Shown here one piece after another: positions 15,408 through 23,858 of a stretch of 34,643 bases of DNA. The notes below the pieces were generated by a model, which saw nothing but the letters and a program-made list of their open reading frames with translations, did not search any database and was not told where the DNA came from. Where the stretch lies: NCBI GenBank assembly GCA_903839865.1, contig CAIMEE010000320.1, positions 1 to 34,643 of the forward strand, read 5' to 3'. Numbering within the stretch: position 1 is the stretch's first letter; every line of letters begins with the position of its first letter. This DNA comes from Enhydrobacter aerosaccus. Its GTDB lineage: Bacteria > Pseudomonadota > Alphaproteobacteria > Reyranellales > Reyranellaceae. Made by a program: the position numbers and the translations under genes.

Positions 15408-16625
15408 ATGGTCTCCGCGACTTTGCCCAACGAGCGTGTGTCCTTCGCGGGCGTTTCCTACGAAGAGATGGTGAAACGTGCCCGCGCGCTCGTGCCGGTT
15501 TTCGCCCGGCGCGCGCCCGAGTGCGAGAAGCTGCGCCGCATGCCCGACGAGAACGAGCGTGACCTGCACCGCACCGGATTGTTCCGCGTCGTGCAGCCCG
15601 CGCGGGTCGGCGGCGCCGATCTCGACGTCGGCATCCTGGTCGACATTTGCTCGGAGATCGCCAAGGTCTGCCCGTCGACCGCCTGGAACCTCGGCAACCT
15701 GTCGAGCCATCACTGGATGCTGGGCTACTACGAGCCCGAGACGCAGGATGAGATCTGGGACGCCTCGCCGGACACCCTGATCGCCACGTCGCTCGCCTTC
15801 GCCTGCGGCCGCGGCCGCAAGGTCGATGGCGGTTACGAGGTCACGGGCCGCTGGCCGATGTCCTCGGGAATCGACAATTCCGACTGGAACATGCTGGGCT
15901 TCCTGGTGCGCGAGAGCGACGACGGCCCGCCGGTCGATTCACGCTTCGCGCTGGTTCATCGCTCCGAATACGAGATCATCGACACCTGGCACGCCGTGGG
16001 CCTGGCCGGCACCGGCTCCAAGGACGTGGCGGTCAGCAAGCTCTTCGTGCCCGATCGGCGCTCGCTCACCGCCTGGGCCATGAACGGCAAGCCGCACGCG
16101 GGCTCGAAAGTGAACCCGTCGCCGCTGTTCCGGCTGCCGCTGCTGGCGCTCGGCCCCTATGTGCTGACAGGCGTGATGCTCGGTTGTGCGAAAGGCGCGT
16201 ACGAGACGGTGGTGGGCGGCGCGCGCACCCGCAACGCCACCAACACCGGCATTCCCATCGGCGGCAACCAGGCCGTCCAGATCAAGGTCGCCGAAGCCAG
16301 TGCCCGCATCGACACCGCCGAGATGCTGATGCAGCGCGCCTGCGCGCACGCCATGGACACCGCGCGGGCCCGCGCGGAATTCACCCAGGAAATGAAGGTG
16401 CGCTATCGCCGCGACGCCTTCTTCTCCACGCGCCTCTGCCTCGAGGCCGTCGACATATTGATGGGCGTGGCGGGCTCGAGCGGCATCTATCTCGGCGGCA
16501 CCATGCAGCGCCTGTTCCGCGACGCCCATGCCGCCAACGCCCACGTGATGTTCTCGCCCGACCTGCAGGGCACGCTGTTCGGCCAGCACGAACTGGGCAT
16601 CAAGGCGCCGCCGCCGTTGATGTGA
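15408..16625 (+). CDS. Group D flavin monooxygenase (acyl-CoA dehydrogenase fold, HsaA-like)
   Basis: A 405-residue member of the acyl-CoA dehydrogenase superfamily, of the FADH2/FMNH2-dependent hydroxylase branch that includes HsaA and the HpaH/C2-type phenol hydroxylases. Diagnostic stretches are RRMPDENERDLHRTGLFRVV, PARVGGADLD, CPSTAWNLGNLSSHHW and GRWPMSSGIDNSDW. The catalytic Glu of dehydrogenases is not evident, and CPSTAW marks the hydroxylase branch. GAGGA sits 7 bases before the ATG at 15408. It needs reduced flavin from a partner reductase; none is encoded here. It is the third gene of the lipocalin-esterase operon, 14 bases after the esterase. Confidence 0.88.
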   Translation: MVSATLPNERVSFAGVSYEEMVKRARALVPVFARRAPECEKLRRMPDENERDLHRTGLFRVVQPARVGGADLDVGILVDICSEIAKVCPSTAWNLGNLSSHHWMLGYYEPETQDEIWDASPDTLIATSLAFACGRGRKVDGGYEVTGRWPMSSGIDNSDWNMLGFLVRESDDGPPVDSRFALVHRSEYEIIDTWHAVGLAGTGSKDVAVSKLFVPDRRSLTAWAMNGKPHAGSKVNPSPLFRLPLLALGPYVLTGVMLGCAKGAYETVVGGARTRNATNTGIPIGGNQAVQIKVAEASARIDTAEMLMQRACAHAMDTARARAEFTQEMKVRYRRDAFFSTRLCLEAVDILMGVAGSSGIYLGGTMQRLFRDAHAANAHVMFSPDLQGTLFGQHELGIKAPPPLM

Positions 16626-16630
16626 TCTGG

Positions 16631-17644
16631 CTACTCGATCACCTCGTCGGCGCGGGCCAGCAGCGTCGGCGGCACCGTCAACCCGAGCGATCTGGCGGTC
16701 TTGAGGTTGATCGCGAGCTCGAAGACCGTCGGCTGTTCGACCGGCAGGTCCGCCGGCCTGGCTCCTCTGAGAATCTTGTCGACGAAATCCGCCGCCCGGC
16801 GAAAGTCGTTCGACAGGCTGGAGCCAAGGGACTGTAGACCGCCGGCCATGACGAAGTCGCGGATAGGGCAGCTCGTCGGCAAGCGGTTCGCGAGCGCGAG
16901 TGCGGCAATCTTCTCCCGGTTGGCGACCATCAAGGCATTGAACGCGACAATCACGGCGTCGGCGCGTCCGGGCATCCGGGCGAATTCGCGTTCGATATCC
17001 TCCGGCGTGGTGACTTCGACCTGCAGCGGTGTCAGGCCGAGCTTGGCGGTATCATCGCGGATCTGCCGCCAATAGGTCTGTGCAGTGACGTCGCCAGCGT
17101 CCGTAAGCATGGCGATGCGCTTCACAGTTGGCGCCATTTCGAGGAGGAGCTGCAGGCGCTTGGAGACGAGGTCCACTGCGATATTCGAAAGTCCGGTCAG
17201 ATTGCGGCTGGGCCGGGCCAGGCTTTCCACGAACGCGAGAGCAACCGGGTCACCGACTCCAACGAAGACAATCGGAAGACCGACCTTTGCGGCTAAAGCG
17301 CCCTTCGTGACGACCGACCCGGCCGTGACCAGGATGTCGACTCTCTCGGCCAGCGTTGAGGCCACAAGATTCGGCAGCCGCTCTGTCCGATTTTCGACCC
17401 ATCGGTCGACGATCGTGAGGTTCCGACCTTCGACCCAGCCGCGCGCCGCCATTCCCGTCCGGAACGAAGCGAGAAATGACCCATTGGCCTGGGGCGTTCC
17501 GGGTTCGATGAAGCCGACGCGGGCCTGTTTCGCCGAAGGCTGGGCCAAGGCCGACCGTGCTGCCGCGCTCCCCAGCGCCGCCGCTGTTGTCGCCGTGATT
17601 CCGGCAATCGCCTTCCGTCGCCCTGTCTGAATCATCAGCCTCAA
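16631..17644 (-). CDS. ABC transporter substrate-binding protein (ABC_sub_bind family), orphan
   Basis: A 337-residue exported receptor. The N-terminus has a Tat-like or Sec signal (GRRKAIAGITATTAAALGSAAA, twin Arg near residue 9, cleavage likely after SALAQ). The mature part is of the ABC_sub_bind/TrpX-like family, with ARVGFIEPGTPQANGSFLASF, GLPIVFVGVGDPVALAFV, NLTGLSN and the C-terminal SLGLTVPPTLLARADEVIE. Such receptors are found in many copies in soil alphaproteobacteria, often without their permease and ATPase, as here. The ligand is unknown. It is convergent with the flavin monooxygenase gene (5 bases between stops). ATG codons at 17644 and 17635 are both possible starts. Confidence 0.9.
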   Translation of the reverse strand: MRLMIQTGRRKAIAGITATTAAALGSAAARSALAQPSAKQARVGFIEPGTPQANGSFLASFRTGMAARGWVEGRNLTIVDRWVENRTERLPNLVASTLAERVDILVTAGSVVTKGALAAKVGLPIVFVGVGDPVALAFVESLARPSRNLTGLSNIAVDLVSKRLQLLLEMAPTVKRIAMLTDAGDVTAQTYWRQIRDDTAKLGLTPLQVEVTTPEDIEREFARMPGRADAVIVAFNALMVANREKIAALALANRLPTSCPIRDFVMAGGLQSLGSSLSNDFRRAADFVDKILRGARPADLPVEQPTVFELAINLKTARSLGLTVPPTLLARADEVIE

Positions 17645-17833
17645 AATCCCCGCTCACCCGGCGGCGATGAGACCGTAGTTTGGCGCGCTTGTTAAGGGGG
17701 AGTTACGGCTCTGTCGCCGCTATATGAGAGGAACGGCGCGCGCCGGGCGAGAGGCAGTCGCTCGACGCCAGTAACGCGCCTGACACGAAGTCTTGTTACG
17801 ATTCCCTAACGGTCCTCGATCGATGGGCTGCTT

Positions 17834-18541
17834 TTGCGCAATCGTAACGTGTCGTCGCTGTCGTCCGTTCTCTTCGTCCTCGCCGTGCTTGCCGTGGCCT
17901 GGCGGGCAGGGAGTGTCCCGATCGCGATCTACCTGACGGGATTCTGGCACTATCTGCTTTACTGGCTCGCCTTCACCTTTGGCGCGATCCCGCACGCAGT
18001 GTTCAAGCGCGACGCCGTCGCCATGAAAACAGTGTCGGTGGCGGGCCTTGCAGCGGTCTATCTCGCCTTCCCTCTCGATCCGCTCTCCCTCGCCGTCATT
18101 GCGGGCGGCATTCTCCTGAATATCGCTGCCGCCGGGGCTCTCGGTGCCGACCGGACATATTACGGAGTCGAGGTGGCGGGCCTGCCGCCGCGGCGGGTCG
18201 AACGCTTCCCCTATTCGATGGTTGCCCACCCGATGATCCTGGGAAACGTGATGGCTTTCGGCGGCACGCTTCTGAATTCCGGCTTCAGGCGGGACTGGTG
18301 GCCGCTTGCGCTCGTGCATGTCGGGCTGAACATCGGCCTGCTCGTCATGGAGCTGCGGGGCCGGCGGTTTGGCCCCGTCGGCATCGATGCAAGCCTTGGC
18401 TTCTGGGCCGCCGTCCTGGGGGCCGCCGTTGGCGCGCTGTTCTTCGGCCCGCACGGCGCCGTGCCGGGTGCTCTCGTGTTGGGCTACTTCTGGATTCTGG
18501 TCTGCTGCTACGTGAAGGAATCGCCATGCGCCACGCCCTGA
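17834..18541 (+). CDS. PEMT/ICMT-like integral membrane methyltransferase
   Basis: A 235-residue polytopic membrane protein with roughly six hydrophobic segments (about 10-25, 33-50, 65-80, 85-103, 155-172, 190-225). The segment YYGVEVAGLPPRRVERFPYSMVAHPMILGNV (in two parts: 109-125 and 126-139) matches the phosphatidylethanolamine N-methyltransferase/isoprenylcysteine methyltransferase pattern, with RVxxFPY followed by HPMxxG (132-137) and a later Glu (MELRG, 172-176). It is probably an S-adenosylmethionine-dependent lipid or small-molecule methyltransferase; the substrate is unknown. The start is uncertain: TTG at 17834 or GTG at 17849. It overlaps the next gene by 16 bases, so the two products very likely act together. 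Confidence 0.75.
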   Translation: MRNRNVSSLSSVLFVLAVLAVAWRAGSVPIAIYLTGFWHYLLYWLAFTFGAIPHAVFKRDAVAMKTVSVAGLAAVYLAFPLDPLSLAVIAGGILLNIAAAGALGADRTYYGVEVAGLPPRRVERFPYSMVAHPMILGNVMAFGGTLLNSGFRRDWWPLALVHVGLNIGLLVMELRGRRFGPVGIDASLGFWAAVLGAAVGALFFGPHGAVPGALVLGYFWILVCCYVKESPCATP

Positions 18542-19362
18542 CCCTTGGCTTCGGAAGTGCGGACCGGGAGAAAACGAATCTCTTCCGCGCAACCGTCGGC
18601 CGCTTCGAGGCGGCGGCCGACCGGGCCGTGATCGATGGGCTGGTGACGTGGATCGAGGACCGGTATCGCGGCGACCTGCAGAAGCGGTCGTCCCGTCACG
18701 TCTATGTCCGCACGCTGCCGGCGCCGGCACGTGCAGAGATCGACCGTCTGCGCGACAGCCCGATCCTGCGCTCGTTGATCGCCCGGCAGTGTCCGGCGGG
18801 CAGCGTCATCACGCCGATGAAGCATACCGACGAGCTCTACATTTCGAACTACAACAAGGACCGCGGCGGCGACCAGGGTCTTTTCGACAAGCACTATGAC
18901 GGCAACCTGCGCTTCCTGTCGTCGAGCGTGGTCGTGCGGGCGCTGATCTATCTCCAGTCCGATGCGAGCTACAGGGTGGTCTTCCACGACAGCCATGTCG
19001 CGCAGGCTTTCGCGAGCTACGATTTCAGCCTGCTCGATTTTCACCGCGAGCTGCATTGGGTCGAGGGCGAATACAATCCCGCCGACCGCCAGCGCATCCT
19101 GCTGAAGTGCAACTACCTGATCACGCCGCCGCGGGCCGGCCTTCTCCGGTGGACCACGCTTGCCGCCAATACCGGCGTCTTCTACGTCGTGAAGGCGGCG
19201 ATGGAATATTCCAAGAGCCCACGCACGCCGGCGCAACGCTTCGTGGGCCTGCTGTGCAATCTCTTCCGGTGGCTGAACAACCTCCATCCGTTCGTGCCGC
19301 TGGCGTTCATCGCGGGGCTCCTCGCCGCGCTCGGCTGGGGCCTCGGGGCGGCTGTCCTCTAG
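18526..19362 (+). CDS. Putative membrane-anchored Fe(II)/2-oxoglutarate oxygenase-like protein
   Basis: A 278-residue protein I do not recognise as a named family. The middle has the outline of a double-stranded beta-helix dioxygenase: HxD at H123/D125 (LFDKHYDGNL), followed about 52 residues later by RELHWVEGEYNPADRQR, giving a distal H177 and a basic residue (R188 or R190) where 2-oxoglutarate would bind. Residues 255-276 are hydrophobic (VPLAFIAGLLAALGWGLGAA) and form a C-terminal membrane anchor. No signal peptide is seen, so the catalytic part would face the cytoplasm. It starts inside the upstream methyltransferase gene (16-base overlap). A hydroxylase acting on a membrane lipid or on the methylated product is my inference. 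Confidence 0.55.
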   Translation: MRHALTLGFGSADREKTNLFRATVGRFEAAADRAVIDGLVTWIEDRYRGDLQKRSSRHVYVRTLPAPARAEIDRLRDSPILRSLIARQCPAGSVITPMKHTDELYISNYNKDRGGDQGLFDKHYDGNLRFLSSSVVVRALIYLQSDASYRVVFHDSHVAQAFASYDFSLLDFHRELHWVEGEYNPADRQRILLKCNYLITPPRAGLLRWTTLAANTGVFYVVKAAMEYSKSPRTPAQRFVGLLCNLFRWLNNLHPFVPLAFIAGLLAALGWGLGAAVL

Positions 19363-19447
19363 CCGTGTAATTATGTTGCGCGGAGGGGGTGGCGGAATCC
19401 GGTACAAATCGCGAGAAACCCTTATGCCACCGGCATCGGAGGTGTCC

Positions 19448-19494
19448 CAGAAAGTCGGTGCACGCCGTGTCATCTTTCTGTGTCGGCAGAAAGA
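19448..19494 (+). promoter_or_regulatory. Possible 5' leader with alternative hairpins before the M20 gene
   Basis: Three copies of one 7-base word alternate in orientation: CAGAAAG (19448-19454), CTTTCTG (19474-19480), CAGAAAG (19487-19493). The middle one can pair with either neighbour; the second pairing extends to 8 bp with a 6-base loop. Mutually exclusive stems in the 169-base leader of the deacylase gene could form a switch. No known riboswitch class is recognised. Confidence 0.3.
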
Positions 19495-19531
19495 CCGTAG
19501 GGTCGGCCGACGCGTCCCTTTGGAGTAACCG

Positions 19532-20812
19532 ATGCTCGATCCCGCCGTGAAAATCCAGATCATGAATGCCGTCGACAAGGCGTTCGACGACCAGACCAAG
19601 GTGCTGGCCGATCTCGTCCGCATCCCCTCGACGCGCTTCCAGGAGGCGCCGGCGCAGGACATGATGGCGCGGCTCTTCAAGGAAGACGCGCTGAGCGTCG
19701 ATCGCTGGCAGGTCAAGATCGACGACCTGAAGCACCTCCCGGGCTACTCGCCGCACAGCCTCGACTATGACGATGCGTGGAACGTCGTGGGCTCCTGGCG
19801 GCCGTCGTCTCCCAAGGGCCGCACGCTGATCCTGAACGGCCACATCGACGTGGTGCCCGAGGGGCCGCACGAGATGTGGTCGCGCAATCCGTTCGAGCCC
19901 GCAATCAAGGATGGCTGGATGTACGGCCGCGGCGCGGGCGACATGAAGGCGGGGCTGATCCTGAACGTCTATGCTCTTCGCGCCTTGCGCGCGTTGGGCT
20001 ACCAGCCGGCAGCCGACGTCTACCAGCAGTCGGTCGTCGAGGAAGAGTGCACCGGCAACGGCGCGCTCGCCTGCCTGCAGCGCGGCTATCGCGCCGACGC
20101 GGCGCTCATTCCCGAGCCGTCGGGCGGCACGCTCACCGTGGCGCAGGTCGGCGTGATGTGGTTCCAGGTCAAAGTCACCGGCCATCCCGTGCATGTCTAC
20201 AAGGCGGACGCGGGCTCCAACGCGATCGAGTCGGCCTATCGCCTGATCCAGCAGCTGCGCGAGCTCGAGAAGAAGTGGAACGCCAAGAAGGCGCACGACA
20301 ATCACTTCCACGATCACCATCACCCGGTGAACTTCAACGTCGGCAAGATCGCGGGCGGCGACTGGGCGAGCTCGGTGCCGTCGTGGTGCACCTTCGACAT
20401 GCGCGTCGGTGTGTTGCCGTCGCAGACGCTGAAGGAATGCCGGCAGGAGATCGAGGATCTGATCCGCCACGCCGCCAAGAACGATTCCTTCCTCAGCAAC
20501 AGCCCGCCGACGGTGAGCTGGGAAGGCTTCCAGGCCGAACCCTTCGTGCTGCAGAATCACGAGGAGGCGCGTGGCGTCCTGGCGGGTGCGCACCAGACCG
20601 TGTTCGGTGCCGAACTTCCGGATCGCCGTTCGACCGGCACCACGGATGCGCGCTTCTTCGGCCTCTATGCCGGACTGCCGGCGCTGGTCTACGGACCGGA
20701 GTCCGACGACATCCACGGCTTCGACGAGCGCGTGAACCTCGAGTCGGTACGCAAGATTACACAGGCGACGGCGCTGTTCATCGCCGAGTGGTGTGGCCTC
20801 CAGAAGGTATAA
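19532..20812 (+). CDS. M20 family zinc deacylase/dipeptidase (ArgE/DapE-like)
   Basis: A 426-residue cytoplasmic metallohydrolase of the ArgE/DapE/CPG2 superfamily that removes acyl groups from amino acids or splits small peptides. Metal ligands and catalytic residues are visible: H104 and D106 in LNGHIDVVPEG, D137 in YGRGAGDMKAG, Glu-Glu at 170-171 in VVEEECTGNG, and H395 in DDIHGFDERV. The lid/dimerisation His is H218 (TGHPVH). A histidine-rich run HFHDHHH (258-264) lies in the lid domain and is not a usual family feature. The substrate is not predictable; ArgE itself is unlikely without arginine genes nearby. GGAG precedes the ATG by 8 bases, and a strong terminator follows. Confidence 0.9.
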   Translation: MLDPAVKIQIMNAVDKAFDDQTKVLADLVRIPSTRFQEAPAQDMMARLFKEDALSVDRWQVKIDDLKHLPGYSPHSLDYDDAWNVVGSWRPSSPKGRTLILNGHIDVVPEGPHEMWSRNPFEPAIKDGWMYGRGAGDMKAGLILNVYALRALRALGYQPAADVYQQSVVEEECTGNGALACLQRGYRADAALIPEPSGGTLTVAQVGVMWFQVKVTGHPVHVYKADAGSNAIESAYRLIQQLRELEKKWNAKKAHDNHFHDHHHPVNFNVGKIAGGDWASSVPSWCTFDMRVGVLPSQTLKECRQEIEDLIRHAAKNDSFLSNSPPTVSWEGFQAEPFVLQNHEEARGVLAGAHQTVFGAELPDRRSTGTTDARFFGLYAGLPALVYGPESDDIHGFDERVNLESVRKITQATALFIAEWCGLQKV

Positions 20813-20904
20813 GGTTTCATGTGTGTCGGAAGGGTCTCGACGCGTTGACCCTGCCGGCACGCGCTCCTAGCCTGTTCCCGAGATTTGGTTCTTGGGGGGA
20901 CTGA

Positions 20905-20942
20905 GAAGAGCGGAGGCCGGCCGGCTTCCGCTCTTCGTTTTT
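20905..20942 (+). terminator. Rho-independent terminator after the M20 deacylase gene
   Basis: Bases 20905-20920 (GAAGAGCGGAGGCCGG) pair with 20921-20936 with a single G-U wobble, and five T residues follow at 20938-20942. It ends transcription of the M20 gene on the plus strand and touches the stop codon of the convergent EamA gene. No T-tract is present on the minus-strand side. Confidence 0.9.
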
Positions 20943-21805
20943 CAGGTGGTTCGTTGCCGTGACGCGAAGATGCCGAGCGCCACGCCGCCCAGCACAATGG
21001 CGACGGCGAGCAGGCGCAGGCCGCTAATCGTCTCTCCCGTGAGCACCGACGAGAACACGAGCGCACAGCACGGCACCAGCAAGGACACGGGTCCGACCTT
21101 CGCCGCCGGGTAGGTGCGCAGCAGCGTTCCCCAGATCCAGTAGCCCAGCCACATCACCGGCACGACGGTGTAGAGGAGCACGAGCGATCCACGCCACGAA
21201 GGCGCGAGGATCGGCGCGAACGTGGCGGCCCACCCGTCGGTGAAGGCGCCGGCGAGCAGCAGCGGGATCGGCGGAATGAGGCTGGCCCACACCGTGGCCG
21301 AGAAGATCGAGGCGCCGCGCATCTCGCGCAGGAAGAGATTGCCGGTCGCCCAGCTCAGCGCGGACAGGAGCGCGATGGCGATGGCCAGGATACTGGCGTT
21401 GCCTTCGACCGTGCGCGCGATTAGCACGACGCCCACCATCGCGACCGCGAGGCCGCTCCACTGGGCCGCGGTCGCACGCTCCTTCAGGAAGAGGGCCGCG
21501 AGCACGAGCGTCAGCGGTCCCTGGAGCTGGACCAGGACGGAGGAGAGGCCGGGCGGCAGGCCCGCCTGCATGGCGAAGAAGAGGAAGACGAACTGGCCGC
21601 CGAACAGGAAGGCGCCCATGCCGGCCAGTGCTTTCCACGACGCGGCGGGCTTGGGAATGAACAGGACCGGCAGCGCGCCCAGGATGAAGCGGAAGGCGGC
21701 GAAGGAGAACGGCGTGAATTCGTCGAGGCCGAAGCGGATGACGGTGAAGTTGAGGCCCCAGATCGCCGCGATCAGCAGCGACAGCGCGATGTGGACCGGC
21801 TTCAC
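20942..21805 (-). CDS. EamA/DMT family transporter
   Basis: A 287-residue inner-membrane protein with about ten hydrophobic helices arranged as two EamA repeats (roughly 5-135 and 145-282). Family marks are AAIWGLNFTVIRFGLDEFTPF in the first helix pair and LSALSWATGNLFLREM at the start of the second repeat. Members export amino acids, metabolites or drugs. The start is GTG at 21805, 16 bases after the leuD stop, so it is the last gene of the TPR-leuC-leuD operon. Export of a branched-chain intermediate is a guess from context only. Confidence 0.9.
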   Translation of the reverse strand: MKPVHIALSLLIAAIWGLNFTVIRFGLDEFTPFSFAAFRFILGALPVLFIPKPAASWKALAGMGAFLFGGQFVFLFFAMQAGLPPGLSSVLVQLQGPLTLVLAALFLKERATAAQWSGLAVAMVGVVLIARTVEGNASILAIAIALLSALSWATGNLFLREMRGASIFSATVWASLIPPIPLLLAGAFTDGWAATFAPILAPSWRGSLVLLYTVVPVMWLGYWIWGTLLRTYPAAKVGPVSLLVPCCALVFSSVLTGETISGLRLLAVAIVLGGVALGIFASRQRTT

Positions 21806-21821
21806 CCGACAGCCGGACCGG

Positions 21822-22439
21822 TTACAGCCAGACCCAGGGACGCGCGCTCTTGTCCGCCGCCTGCCAGGCCTCGATCTTGTCCTGGTTGGACTTGGTCTGG
21901 GCGATATCGTCGAGGCCGTTCAGCATCGCGTGCTGGCGGCGCGCGTCGACCTTGAACGGGATGGTGCGCCCCGTGGGCGAGATCACGACGCAGTTCTCGA
22001 GATCGACCGTCACGCGCGCATTGCCGGGCGAGGCCTTCATCTCGTCGGCGAGTTGCTCGACGTCCTCGATCGGCAGCGGCACCGGCAGGATGCCGTTCTG
22101 GAAGCAGTTGTTGTTGAAGATGTCGCCGAAGTAGGGCGCGATCACCGCCTTGATGCCCATGCCCTTCAGCGCCCACACCGCGCCCTCGCGCGACGAGCCG
22201 CAGCCGAAGTTCTCGCGGCTGAGGATGATCGGCGAGCCGCGGTAGGGTTCCTGGTTGAAGATGCAGTCGGGATTTTCCGACCCGTCGGGCTTGAAGCGGA
22301 TCTGCTCGAAGGCGTAGGGACCGAGGCCTTCGCGGCCGACATTGTCGACCAGCCGCTCGATGCGGATGATGAGATCGGTGTCGACGTTCTGGCGCATCAG
22401 CGGAGCGGCGACGCCGGTGACCTTGGTGAACTTGTCCAT
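21822..22439 (-). CDS. leuD: 3-isopropylmalate dehydratase small subunit
   Basis: Small subunit (205 residues) of isopropylmalate isomerase, which with LeuC converts 2-isopropylmalate to 3-isopropylmalate in leucine synthesis. Signatures are APLMRQNVDTDLIIR at the start, ILSRENFGCGSSREGAVWAL in the swivelling aconitase domain, and FGDIFNNNCFQNGILP. Length is typical. The gene lies 2 bases after leuC and 16 bases before the EamA gene. The partner gene leuB is not in the window. Confidence 0.98.
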   Translation of the reverse strand: MDKFTKVTGVAAPLMRQNVDTDLIIRIERLVDNVGREGLGPYAFEQIRFKPDGSENPDCIFNQEPYRGSPIILSRENFGCGSSREGAVWALKGMGIKAVIAPYFGDIFNNNCFQNGILPVPLPIEDVEQLADEMKASPGNARVTVDLENCVVISPTGRTIPFKVDARRQHAMLNGLDDIAQTKSNQDKIEAWQAADKSARPWVWL

Positions 22440-22441
22440 GG

Positions 22442-23833
22442 TTAGAACTTCCTCACGTCGGCAATGGCGCCCTTGATCGCGGCGGCCGCGGCCATGGCGG
22501 GGCTGGCGAGATGGGTGCGCGCACCGGGGCCCTGGCGGCCCACGAAGTTGCGGTTGGAGGTCGAGACGCTGCGCTTGCCCGGTGGCACGCGCTCGCCGTT
22601 GGAGGCGAGGCACATCGAGCAGCCCGGCTCGCGCCACTCGAAGCCCGCGTCGAGGAACACGCGGTCGAGGCCTTCGGACTCCGCCTGCTTCTTGATGCGC
22701 TCGGAGCCCGGCACGACCCAGGCTGTCACATGATCGGCCTTGTGTCGGCCCTTCACGATTTCGGCCGCGGCGCGGATGTCGGTGATGCGGCTGTTGGTGC
22801 AGGAGCCGATGAACACCCAGTCGACGTTCGTGCCTTCGATCGGCTTGCCGGGCTCGAGGCCCTGGTACTGGAGCGCTGCTTCCCAAGCGGCGCGCTTATC
22901 CCCGGCCATCGCCGGATCGGGAATCGCCTTGTCGACGGCGATCACATGCTCGGGGCTGGTGCCCCAGGTGATCTGAGGTGCCACCTTCGCCATGTCGATC
23001 GTGTGCTCGCGGTCGAACTCGGCGTCGGGATCCGTGGGCAGCGTGCGCCAGTAGGCCACGGCGCGATCCCACATCGCGTCCTTCGGCGCGTAATCGCGGC
23101 CGTGCAGGTATTCGTAGGTCGTCTCGTCGGGCGCCACCATGCCGGTGCGCGCGCCCATCTCGATCGTGAGGTTGCACAGTGTGAGCCGCGCCTCGACCGG
23201 CAGGGCGCGAATGGCGGAGCCTGCGTACTCGACCGCGAAGCCCGTGCCGGCGGCGGTGCCGACATCGCCGATCAGATGCAGGATCATGTCCTTCGACGTG
23301 ACGCCGGGCTGCAGCTTGCCGTCGAAGCTGACGCGGAAACGCTTGGGCTTCCTCTGCACCATGGTTTGCGTCGCGATCACATGCACCAGCTCGGACGCGC
23401 CGATGCCGTAGGCCAGCGCGCCCATGCCGCCGTGCGTCGAGGTATGGCTGTCGCCGCACACCAGCGTCGTGCCGGGCAGCGTCAGGCCCTGTTCGGGACC
23501 CATCACATGGACGATGCCGTTGCCGTCCTGGCCGAGGTCGAACAGCTTGATGCCATACTTCCCGGTCGTCTCGCGCATCGACAGGATCAGCGGCTCGCCC
23601 GGCGGGTGCGTCTTCTCGGTGCGGCCGGGCTTGGTCGACATGGTGTGGTCGGGCGTGGCGTAGATCAGCCGCGGCTGCGCGGGATCGTAGCCCTTCTCGA
23701 TCGCTTCCTTCATCGCCTTGCCGCCCGACATGTCGTGCAGCAGCAGACGGTCGATGTGCATCAGGATGAAGCCATTGCCGAGATCGGTAATGACATGGCT
23801 GTCCCAGATCTTGTCGAAAAGCGCCTTACCCAT
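22442..23833 (-). CDS. leuC: 3-isopropylmalate dehydratase large subunit
   Basis: Large subunit (463 residues) of isopropylmalate isomerase, an aconitase-family enzyme with a 4Fe-4S cluster. Cluster cysteines lie in FIGSCTNSR and EPGCSMC. Other signatures are ATPDHTMST, LVCGDSHTSTHGG and GASELVHVIATQT. The start MGKALFDKIW is preceded by GGAGGAAC at good spacing; an upstream in-frame start would add 22 residues unlike the family. It follows a TPR-containing gene by 25 bases on the same strand and precedes leuD by 2 bases, so its expression may depend on that unusual operon leader gene. Confidence 0.98.
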   Translation of the reverse strand: MGKALFDKIWDSHVITDLGNGFILMHIDRLLLHDMSGGKAMKEAIEKGYDPAQPRLIYATPDHTMSTKPGRTEKTHPPGEPLILSMRETTGKYGIKLFDLGQDGNGIVHVMGPEQGLTLPGTTLVCGDSHTSTHGGMGALAYGIGASELVHVIATQTMVQRKPKRFRVSFDGKLQPGVTSKDMILHLIGDVGTAAGTGFAVEYAGSAIRALPVEARLTLCNLTIEMGARTGMVAPDETTYEYLHGRDYAPKDAMWDRAVAYWRTLPTDPDAEFDREHTIDMAKVAPQITWGTSPEHVIAVDKAIPDPAMAGDKRAAWEAALQYQGLEPGKPIEGTNVDWVFIGSCTNSRITDIRAAAEIVKGRHKADHVTAWVVPGSERIKKQAESEGLDRVFLDAGFEWREPGCSMCLASNGERVPPGKRSVSTSNRNFVGRQGPGARTHLASPAMAAAAAIKGAIADVRKF

Positions 23834-23858
23834 GGAAGTTCCTCCGAGGGCAGGGATA

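Noticed and set aside
16631-17644. Complete ABC importer around the ABC_sub_bind receptor
   Set aside because: No permease or ATPase gene lies on either side; the receptor is an orphan.
20813-20904. Small gene downstream of the M20 deacylase
   Set aside because: No start with ribosome binding site and coding-like translation; the stretch leads directly into the terminator.
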